Source: Kitagawia praeruptora
Lineage: Eukaryota > Streptophyta > Magnoliopsida > Apiales > Apiaceae
NCBI GenBank assembly: GCA_037693485.1
Contig: CM075354.1
Coordinates: 158,559,501-158,623,500 of the forward strand
Reading direction: 5' to 3'
DNA length: 64,000 nt
Made by a program: the position numbers and the translations under genes. Positions 10,735 through 19,597 of the stretch are shown here, piece by piece; the first letter of the stretch is position 1, and each line of letters begins with the position of its first letter. Under the pieces are notes generated by a model. The model made no database searches. It saw only the letters and a list, made by a program, of their open reading frames with translations, and was not told the DNA's origin.

Positions 10735-12269
10735 TGTTAGAAAATGGAGTTTTTAAGGGCATAATTATTTTATGTTCTTGATGTTAATTCCGGATTTTAA
10801 TGATTGGAAATTGTTCCTTGATATGGGAACTTAAATTTTTCATATATGGGTCTAAGTAATTTTCTTAGTGAAACCCATAGAGAAATGGAGTTGAAGTTAG
10901 TAGCTTGAATAAGCTTAAAATGAGAATGTGTATTTATCCCACATTGAAATAAATAAGGGGGGTTGTTGGCTTTATATAGAATCACACACATGGGTAGTGT
11001 ACAACTACTAAGGTGTATGATGGTGCATGGTGTTACTGTGTGCTCCACGCGCACACACACACACACGCGCGCGCCGCCGCCCGCCCCGCCACGTCACGAC
11101 ACGCCACGTCACGTCTCGTCTCGACTCGACTCGGGTCGGCTCGGTCGAAGGGCGATTTGGGCGAATGTCTCGGCGTCTCGCGTACGCGAGGCGACCTGGG
11201 CGAGGAATTTTATTGCATGGATTATTGATTTATTTTAATATTATAAACATACTGTCAGAAACAAGGTTACTGTCAGGAAGTGAAAAACTTGCTGTCAGAA
11301 ACAAGGTTACTGTCAGGAAGTGAAAAACTTGCTGTCAGAAACAAGGTTACTGTCAGGAAGTGAAAACTTGCTGTCAAAAACAAGGTTGCTGTCAGGAAGT
11401 GAAAACTTGCTGTCAAAAACAAGGTTGCTGTCAGGAAGTGAAAACTTACTGTCATGAAACAAGGTTGCTGTCAGGAAGGTGAAACTTACTGTCATGAAAC
11501 AAAGTTGCTGTCAACTGTTGACAGTTGCTTTAAAGATACTGTCGAGACTTGTTGACAGTAACTTCTGCGTGATTTTGACAGTAGAGTCTGAGCGTTTATT
11601 CTATTAATTGGAAGTCATAATGTGGATAAATATATAACGTAACTGTTACGATTTATTTAATATAAAATCAGCTGTTACAGCCGTTTTGATTATATTAAAT
11701 CGACCGTTTCATTCTAATTAATTAGAATGGGAGTTACAATATTAATTGGGTGGTATCAGTTACGTTTGGCCTCTCCTATAAATAGAGACCTAAGCTACTG
11801 ATTGTGGTACACACACTAAACATACTGTCCACACCCTATATTCTCTGTTCTCTCTATACACTCTATTCTCCCTTTATATTCTGTACTCTAACAGAAGGTT
11901 TTTCTGGCGAACTGAGGTGTTAGTCGAAGTTGAGTTTTTCTGGTTACTGTGACCATCTAAACTCGGAGCTGTTTTATCCTGGAAGAATATTGCCAGCATC
12001 CTGACACAGTGTAAGTGGAGGCAATTATCTCTTCAAGAACAATCAGGACTTCTTTGCAAGGCCTGGTGACTCAGCTGATTGTTTCTTATTTTATACCTGC
12101 ATAGCTATGGCTTCTGGTATGATTTCTTATCTTCCTTTGTTCTATCAGTTACTAATTTGCATGTGTTTTACCTTCGTGTTTTGTTTCGCTAATTGTATGC
12201 TTGGCCTGGACTTGTTAAATACGATATATAACTGCCTCTATGTTGCTGTAGTAGTCATTATTCCCAACA
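10735..12269 (+). repeat. 3' LTR of Copia element 1
   Basis: A 1535-bp LTR, 559 bp longer than its partner. Most of the excess is one block (11200-11703) containing the 40-bp tandem array. TATAAATAG lies at 11777-11785. The GC-rich CA/CG patch of the 5' LTR is present in diverged form (about 11040-11200). Confidence 0.85.
11252..11510 (+). repeat. Seven-unit 39-40-bp tandem array with repeated CTGTCA
   Basis: Units start at 11252, 11292, 11332, 11371, 11410, 11449 and 11489. Each has two CTGTCA motifs separated by about 19 bases (ctgtcagaaacaaggtta, then ctgtcaggaagtg), giving 14; three TGACAG on the other strand follow by 11582. The array sits in the LTR upstream of the TATA box, that is, in the likely U3 enhancer region, and is absent from the 5' LTR. 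Confidence 0.9.
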
Positions 12270-12691
12270 TGTTCTTCAAGCTTGAATCTTTGAACTTAAT
12301 TGGATTTTGAGTTCTCTCTCTCCCCTTGTTTCTCTCTCGCCTTGTCTCTCTCTCTCTCTCTCTCTCTCTGTATATGTGTGTGTGTGTCTGTGTTCTGTGT
12401 TTGTGGTGTGTTGTGTTTGTGTTAGTCAAATGTTTTTTTTTCAGTCAAGCCTATTTGGCAAAAGAATTTTGTAAGCCCGCCAATTTTGTCCCCCAAAATT
12501 TCGAATTCAACTGCAATGTTTATCTATTTTCGTTGCAATTTAACCCGAACTTTGCTTAAAATTTATTCAATTGTAACAATTTTAAAAAACGTTACAATAC
12601 TTCTAAATTTGTCAAAACTTGTCAGTCAATAGCAACAATTTTTAAGCAATTTTTTCCGTTGGTGTTGCAATAGCCCATCTATGTTGTAGTG
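12270..12691 (-). mobile_element. CACTA (En/Spm-like) terminal fragment
   Basis: The right border at 12691, read on the minus strand, is CACTACAACATAGATGGGC followed by TATTGCAACACC. CACTA-type ends with repeated TTGCAAC / GTTACAA sub-terminal motifs are typical of En/Spm elements. Further motifs (gttacaatact, agcaacaattt) lie at 12570-12660. The other end was not found; the left limit given is only the neighbouring LTR border. A second CACTA end of the same family opens at 44582. Confidence 0.65.
12330..12392. repeat. Microsatellite (CT)n then (GT)n
   Basis: An interrupted CT run at about 12331-12369 is followed by TGTATATGTGTGTGTGTG. Simple repeat, likely polymorphic. Confidence 0.9.
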
Positions 12692-12699
12692 GATCTTTT

Positions 12700-13045
12700 G
12701 TAGTTTGTAGTTTGGTTAACCAAGTTATTCATAATCGTTAGATCTTCAACTTAAATAGATCATGACCATTAGACCAACAATAATAAAATTTGTTATATTG
12801 AGAAGTTTAAGATTCGATTCCCTTTTAGTTTAAAATATTACCCTTTATAAACAACACTATATATATTATTATAAGCAAAGTAGAGATCTTTGTAGTTTGG
12901 TTAATCAAGTTATTCATAATCGTTAGATCTTCAACTTAAATAGATCATTACCGTTAAATACAACAATACTATATAAAATTTGATATATTGAGAAGTCTAA
13001 GATTCGATTCCCTTTTAGTTTAAAATATTACCCTTTATAAACAAC
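12700..13045. repeat. Two direct copies of a ~165-bp non-coding unit (period 185)
   Basis: The phrase gtagtttggttaaccaagtt at 12707 recurs at 12892 with one change. The copies remain alike through gttagatcttcaacttaaat, gattcgattcccttttag and aaaatattaccctttataaa. The GATTCGATTCC phrase resembles a tRNA B box, but no A box or cloverleaf fits. Confidence 0.75.
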
Positions 13046-14230
13046 TAAAAACATAAATCATACCATATCTTTCGATCATTAATATTTCTATCTAATTAAA
13101 ACATGTTACCATCTATTTAATTAAAACACGTTACCTTTTATTTTAAAACTAATATTGAAATCATTAATTTATATATCCAAAAATATTGCACCATATCTTT
13201 CAACCATTAATAAACACCTAAAAATATGAATCATACCATATATTTCAATCATTAATATTTCTTTTCTAATTAAAACATATTACATTTTAATTTAAAATTA
13301 ATCTTGCAATCATTAATATATATCCAAATATATCACACCATATCTTTCAATTACTAATAAAATATATTAAAAATCAGTATACATTTATACTAATATATTA
13401 AAGACGAAAGATTGAAAGTTTGGTCGGTTTGGTTTTCAGTTTGTTTATCCTAATTATTAAAATAAATAATGACATAATATAATTAATGGTAATTGACCAT
13501 TGCCATTTTCACAATTACTTTTAGTTGTAGATATTAACTTTTATAAAAACATGAATCGTACCATATTTTAAAATCATTAATATTTTCTTTCTAATTAAAA
13601 TATGTTACCTCTTTTTTAAAACTAATCTTACAATTATTAATATATACCCAAAAATATCACACCATATTTTCAATTATTAATAAAATATATTAAAAATCCC
13701 TACACTTTGTTTATAATAAGAAAATATAGTATAATACGTAAATATGAGTATATTAAATTAAAATTCAAAAAATTATTAAATTGATAATTATATAAAAACA
13801 TAATTTGTACTATTAACTAATATTTATATTTCAAAAAAAAAAAACTAATATTTAGAAATACCTAAAATATCTTATCTTTGAATCGTTTACTTTTAATTGA
13901 ACATATTACCCTTTATACAAACCTAAAATATCATATCTTGCAATCATTATATTAAATTATATTAAATTAAAATTTAAAAAATTATTAAATTGATAATTAT
14001 ATAAAAACATAATTGGACTATTAACTAAAATTTAATAAATACCTAAAATATTTATCTTGCAATCAATTTAAAAGACGTTTACTTTTAATTGAACATATAC
14101 CCTTTATACACACCTAAAATATCGTATCTTCCAATCATTAATATTTCTTTTCAAATTAAAACACAATACCTTTTAATTTAAAACATAATTTTGCAATCAT
14201 AATCTTGCATTCATTAATATTTCTTTTCTA
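13046..14230. repeat. AT-rich degenerate repeat field
   Basis: About 1.2 kb with no gene. Variants of three phrases recur in the same order: ataccatatctttcaatcat, attaatatttctttctaatt and aaacatgttaccttttattt, near 13050, 13195, 13235, 13560, 13640, 13920, 14050 and 14110. This is a decayed tandem array. Confidence 0.65.
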
Positions 14231-14695
14231 ATTAAACACACAAGCCACGATTGTTTTAATGATTATGCTAAATTTGGGAAGGGGACTGATGTGGGTGGTT
14301 ATGGAAGAGTGGGTACTGAAAATTGGGGTAGTTATAAGGATAGTGGGTCAGGTGGAGGTCCGGCGCAGGGGCGTGTTCGAACACTCGACATATCGAGGTT
14401 TGATTGCAATGATTCGGATGGGTGGATTTGGAGAGTTGACCAATTGTTGTATATACATCGTGTGTCCGAAAGTGAGTTATTAAAGGTGATAGAAATGGCT
14501 TTCGTCGGGGATGTTTTACGATGGTATCAATGGGAGAATAACCGACGTCCTTTTCGTTGTTGGAGTGATTTGAAGGGAGTTATATTGAGGCAATACCGTT
14601 CATCTACTTACCAAAATTTCAGAAGTAGTTATGATGGTTATGATGAATATGGCGGAAGAAGTGAGTTTAGGGGGAGAGGGATCTCATCTCTATGA
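14231..14695 (+). pseudogene. Retrotransposon Gag-like domain (Ty3/Gypsy-type), head of a broken ORF
   Basis: The frame containing 14291 reads DISRFDCNDSDGWIWRVDQ, then AFVGDVLRWYQWEN and RRPFRCWSDLKGVILRQY. These match the capsid-like Retrotrans_gag domain of Gypsy elements, with the usual order: acidic DxDGW, hydrophobic helix, ALRWYxW, and a final W..LK..LL..F-like motif. There is no good ATG: the frame is open upstream to about 14231 without a start. It ends at a stop at 14693-14695, and the downstream coding sequence continues in another frame, so a one-base frameshift lies near 14680. No LTRs, zinc knuckle or pol were found around it. Confidence 0.7.
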
Positions 14696-16646
14696 GTATA
14701 GAAACAAATTTGGGGGTAATAAATCGGGGTATTTGGAGGATAGACAGAGGTACAGTACTGATGGGAAAGAGGTGCATAATACCAAGTTTTGGGGTCAGTT
14801 ACATCATGGATGGAAGTATGATCAACGAGACTCGAAGACATGGCAACCAAGTTGTGTAGGTTCAGATTGGTGCAGTATGGTGAAATGGGAAGGGTTGGTT
14901 GAGAAAAATGGCAGGGGTGTTCTAAAGGAGAGTTGTGTTGAAGAGGAGACATTGCTTAAGGAAAAAATGAATGCGAGTAATTTACAGGATACAGTTTTTA
15001 AAATGGCAGTTAAGGAGGAAATGAATGTTGGGAATAATGTAGACTTACAAATTGTGACCGCTGATGCTAAGTTTTGGGAAGTTGAACAAGATGAAGGAAT
15101 TAGTTTTCCTGAAGATAATGTGGTACATGAAGTAGTCAATGTTACAGAGAACTCGATTCTGGTAGAGTCACGGCAGGAGCGGGTTCAAAGTACAGGGGCC
15201 ACCTTGGAGGAGAAAATACAAAAACTGGGTAATGAGTGGTCATTGCTAGGAGATGAGCAGGGAGAACTTGAAGGAAATGGGGAACAGGAGCTGGCACAAA
15301 TTAGTAACACGAAAATGATTGATACTATAATGAAGAAATTAGGAGAAGGACCGGAAGGGTTAGAATCGCAAGTCAACACAAAAATGGAGATGTTTGATCG
15401 AAATCTCGAGCAAGCTGTGAAGGTGAGTATTCAGGAGTTTGACGTATATGATGAGACGAAGCATGATGCGGATGCTAAGGAAGTCGATACGGTGTGGGAG
15501 AAAATTCAGAATAAGATGGACTTGTGGATGAAGAATAGAAGAATAGCAGTTGCGAAGCCTCAAAATTCTGGGACTGTCACTGGTTCTTGTAAGCTCAGTT
15601 TTACAGAGAGGAAATTTGCCCATGAGGCTATACTTAGTGATTGATCTACTAGGATTTCAAAAGGGCAGCAACTATTTCCGATCCCCTTTGACAAAAATGA
15701 GTTTTACAAGATCAATGATTTCGATAGGGCTGTTGATTGTGATACCACTATTCCGGCTGCACTTTCGAGTGGCGTCAAAAATAAGAAGGTACAAGCTCAA
15801 ACAAAGTTGGTTTTAGCTGAAGGAAAGTCGGTAGATGTGTGCGGTGAACCAACTTTTGGTAAACTGAAAAACATTGAGGAAAACATTGAGGAAAATGATC
15901 AAGTTTCCAGTTTAGGGGCAGAGAGAATTGGATTTTCTTTTCTTACTCCCATTGATCATGTTATGAATTATACGAAAGCTATGCTCATTATTATTATAGA
16001 TCGAGTGGCTCTGGCAGCAACATTTACTATCACGGGCAATGGAATTAATTGTCTTGATGTGGCGAAGTTTATTTTGATATTTGATCCCAAAGGATACGAA
16101 TTTGATCGGGTTCAGGCTGTTATGAGGCCGATTATGGAGTTACAGGTGGGGGAAATGAGTGAGCATAAGTGGAGGTTTAGAAGTATTACTACGATGAGTC
16201 CTACTGTTCATCTACTAGAAGTATGTGTTACGGGCACTAGGGCTAGAATCATGATCAAATGTGGTGGACCAACAACAAACAGAAGTGTTGAGGTGAACTG
16301 CTCCATGGATATCAACGTTCATAGCATTAGGAAGGCTAGTAATTATGTGGATTCCTTTTTGTATAAGGATATTTTACAAGGTGCAGAAGTAGACACCCAG
16401 CTTAAGGCAGTTGATGGTGGGATCAAAGAGACTTGCAGTGATGTGACCATAACTGAGGGAGGAGCCATCTGTATCACACAGAAGAAGACAGTCTTGCAAA
16501 TCATGGTATCTGCTGATGGAGTGGTTGATGCTCGGGTTGGGAAGTATATTGTATGGGTTAGATCCAAACATGAAAGTTTAATTACTCATTACAAGGCACA
16601 ACTTCCACTTGTTAGTTCCGGAAATTACATTAAGAACATATTTTAA
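14680..16646 (+). pseudogene. Unrecognised coding region continuing from the Gag-like head
   Basis: One reading frame runs from about 14631 to 16646, interrupted only by a TGA at 15642-15644; codons before and after that stop keep the same frame, giving some 660 codons. The N-terminal half is acidic, charged and probably helical (EEKIQKLGNEWSLLGDEQGE; IMKKLGEGPEGLE). The C-terminal half is more globular (GFSFLTPIDHVMNYTKAML, MRPIMELQVGEMSEHKWRF, QIMVSADGVVDARVGKYIVW). No zinc knuckle, protease, integrase or RT motif is visible. I do not recognise the C-terminal part. It may be a non-autonomous gag-only retroelement or a chimera; the stop and frameshift argue that this copy is dead. Confidence 0.5.
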
Positions 16647-17348
16647 ATATGTCTCAAACTTTCCATTTTCTAACAGTAGGTGTAGTGTTGTAGATATGCA
16701 AAGGTGGGTGGGGCACTCTGGATTCGGATGTTTAATTAGGAGAAAGAAAGGAAGAAAGAAAGTTGATTCTAATATCGAAGAAAAGTGTCGAGTCTCGCTT
16801 ATTAAGCGAGGTTCGTGTAGCGGGCCTCGCTTAATCTCACTTATTAACCGAGGTCTCACTTATTAACCGAGGTCTGTAATAAAAAATATTTGTAATCTCA
16901 GCCGTTGTCGTAAATGATTTGTTGTGTAACGTTATATAACAAACGTTTGCGAATGATCCGGCCCCATTAAAAAATTGAGATAGTTTCAAAAAAAAGAGAG
17001 AGATTTTGTGGAACTCGTTTAATCTTAAATATTAATATATTTAAAATTTTGTAGAATTTTCATATATTAAACAAAATAATATCTTTTATCAAATCAAAAT
17101 ATATTGTAAAGTCACGGGTACTTAAGCAACCACATAATATAAACTAAAATTAAGATTCCATTAAATATTCTACTAACTATTTACTAAGTGTTAGAATATT
17201 TTAATATTCTACAAAATTTCATCTCACCAATATTTTTAAAATTAGAGGTAATATAATTTATTTTATTAGATATTTTGATGAATGCGGTTAAAAATTGAAT
17301 TAGTGAGAGGCTTGACAACTAGACATGAATATTAATTAATTAAGTTAC
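16647..17348. other. Non-coding stretch with small repeats
   Basis: No gene. It contains a perfect 11-bp inverted repeat (ATTAAGCGAGG 16801-16811 against CCTCGCTTAAT 16825-16835), a 19-bp tandem pair (cacttattaaccgaggtct at 16838 and 16857), and then AT-rich DNA. Confidence 0.6.
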
Positions 17349-17362
17349 AAAAGTGTAAGATT

Positions 17363-18380
17363 AGGGGGGTGGTATTGTATTAAGAGTTTTAAAGACTTTT
17401 AATGATTTTAAAAGTTATAGGGTATTCAATTCTAACTTTTAAGGAGTCTTTAAAAGTATGGTGTTATTCAATTAAGACTTTTAAGAAGTATTTAAAAGTA
17501 GGGCGGTATTGAATTGAGATATTTATAGACTCTTTATAAGTATCGTGTTATTCAAAAAGTCAATGACTTTTAATGAGAATGACTTTTAATGACTTTTAAC
17601 AAAAGTTATAACTACATTCCTTGAAAAAAAAGTCATGAGCTTTTTGATAAGATTTGACATGACTTCTAATAATTATGTTAAAATCATCTTGAATAAAATT
17701 GTTTCATTTACTGTCAATAAATTTTTTAAAATTTCCTGTCACTTTTCTTCTACTTCTTCCATCTCTTTTTCTTCCTATTCTTGGTTTTCAATTACCATAT
17801 TTATATTCATTTTAGTAAACAATATTATTGAGGGTGCGATCTTTTGCAATTTTGTAAAACTAGATCATTCTTTTGCAATTTTGTAAAACTAGATCATAAC
17901 ACACAAAATAAAATAAGAATCCATCAAACATTTTAGTAATTCACGGGTTTCTAAAAATATTATGCTTGCAAAAATTCACATAAAACACCAATAAAATAGC
18001 TTTGCATCATAAAAATATATAATTTTCAGATAAAAATATGCAATGAATACTCAACCTAATAAGAAATATACCTTGTACTCAATTTTTTTGTGGCCGGATT
18101 AATCAGATAACCCACGATCGAAATTGGATTGCAGTGAAAAAAGGTTAAAGGATTTCACTAGGCTAATATATGATCTTTTTAATTAGTCTAGTAAACCACA
18201 AAATCTATCAAAAAGTCTATGAAAGTTTTTTAAAATCATTTCATTAGGAGTCATCAAAAGTATTTCGAAATTTTGGTGACTCAACAAGAATCATTAAGAG
18301 TCATTAAAAGTCTATAAAATCCATAAAAGTCACTAACCCAAGAATTGTCATTAAAAGTCATAATACAATACCACCCCCTA
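17363..18380. mobile_element. ~1.0-kb element with inverted GGGGGTGGTATTGTATTA termini
   Basis: The left end ggggggtggtattgtatta and the right end taatacaataccacccccta are inverted copies over about 18 bases. Inside, agacttttaa/aatgacttttaa phrases recur in both orientations near each end. No transposase is encoded; the ORF at 17635-17886 is a low-complexity hydrophobic stretch I do not accept as a gene. A 16-base direct repeat (AAAAGTGTAAGATTAG) lies at 17349-17364 and 18397-18412, with an A run between the right terminus and the second copy. Confidence 0.65.
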
Positions 18381-18412
18381 GATTTCAAAAAAAAAAAAAA
18401 GTGTAAGATTAG

Positions 18413-19597
18413 AAACGAGGCCAGTATGATAATGGAGCTCAATAAATTAGGCCCAATGCCAATTGAAATCCAACCTGAATCCTTAAATAAACCCCCAAAA
18501 TCCCTAATTCAATAGCTGTCAACCCCACACCAAAATAAAAATAAATAAAAACAAGCCCGAATAAACCATCTCTTGATGCAAATAACAAGAAGTCAGAACG
18601 GAGATTTGTAGATTTTGAGCTGTCGATTTGAAATTAGGGGACCCACGCAAGGCAGATAGCATCTTTTGGTGAACTCTTATCTATCCAGTTTTATTATTTT
18701 TAGTGTCTTTTTCATAATCTTTGCATTTGTTATTAGTAATGTTATATAGGTACTTTACCTGTTGTTGGTTTGCTCAACTTGTTGTATCTATGCTATTGTT
18801 ATCGTTACCAAATTTTATTGGAATTTTATTTGTTGTTCTTTGCAAATTTTATTGTTATTAATGTAGGGTATTGAACCAAAGACTAGCTTTATGGAGAAAA
18901 AATATGGTCTCTTTAGGGAAACTGAGATCGTAAGAGAGCAAAATATAAGATTACAGTAAATAAAATCACTTCACAAAACACAGAGCATAAGGATGGATGA
19001 CAGGTTCATTGATCATGCAGTACAGCTTGCATATTCTTTTGGCTCTCACTGATGAAATAATACTCGTAGACAACCCAAACTTACAGAAGCCAAAACTAAT
19101 TTTTTAAGTTAGATTGATGGATGCAGAGTTTTGGATTTGAAAATAGGGGAACAACACCAGAAGGCAGGGACTTTAAATAACATGGTGAACTTGTATCCAT
19201 CCGTTGATTTAATTATAACTAGCATTAGACCCCGTGCAAGGCACAGGACTCGTGTGAATTCTCGTATTTGAACATACTTTAGTAAATGCCATAAATTGTA
19301 GAAACAAATATATGAATAATGGTGGTTGTTTGCTGCATTATTTTGTAAAGTATCCATCCGTTGATTTAGTTATAACTAGCATTTGTTATTAGTAATGTTA
19401 ATTAGTTACTTTACCTGTTGTTGGTTTGCTCAACTTGTATCTATGCTATTGTTATCGTTACCAAATTTTATTGGAATCTTTGCAATAGTTATTACGTTCC
19501 ACTATTATTTGATTAATATTTCACTTATGTGCCACTATTATTACAATAGTCAATCCGAGAAACCCTTGAACAAGGGGATGAGGCGATTAGGTCAGAT
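18413..19597. other. Upstream region of the nucleoredoxin-like gene, with direct duplications
   Basis: It should contain the promoter and 5' UTR (possibly with an intron) of the gene starting at 19598. A segment starting gcatttgttattagtaatgt is present twice, at 18723-18826 and 19378-19478. A 34-bp phrase (gtatccatccgttgattta and on) is also duplicated, at 19193-19226 and 19350-19383. The pattern suggests a duplication of about 650 bp followed by divergence. GGCCCAAT at 18451-18458 resembles a TCP-type site. Confidence 0.55.

Larger units (their letters stand above)
5089..12269 (+). mobile_element. Ty1/Copia LTR retrotransposon 1 (full length, unequal LTRs)
   Basis: The element spans a 5' LTR (5089-6064), an intact gag-pol reading frame (6103-10209), a 525-base untranslated stretch, a polypurine run (gtgggggat, 10726-10734) and a 3' LTR (10735-12269). 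Both LTRs begin TGTTAGAAAATGG and end ATTCCCAACA. Domain order protease-integrase-RT-RNase H makes it Copia. Oddities: the LTRs differ greatly in length (976 against 1535 bp), no matching 5-bp target duplication was found (GGTCA left, TGTTC right), and no TGG-initial primer-binding site follows the 5' LTR. It may be a recombinant of two related copies or use an unusual primer. Confidence 0.9.

Noticed and set aside
11252..11510. Regular 39-40-bp repeats resembling a CRISPR array
   Set aside because: Units are contiguous with no unique spacers, lie within a plant LTR, and the host is a eukaryote.
12107..12310. Hydrophobic ORF in the 3' LTR
   Set aside because: It is a diverged copy of the open LTR stretch in the 5' LTR; its hydrophobic look comes from T-rich DNA.
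12810..13020. GATTCGATTCC phrases as tRNA or SINE B boxes
   Set aside because: No A box at the right distance and no cloverleaf; part of a direct AT-rich duplication.
17635..17886. 83-codon hydrophobic ORF
   Set aside because: Low-complexity S/F/I composition inside an AT-rich mobile element; no relatives recognised.
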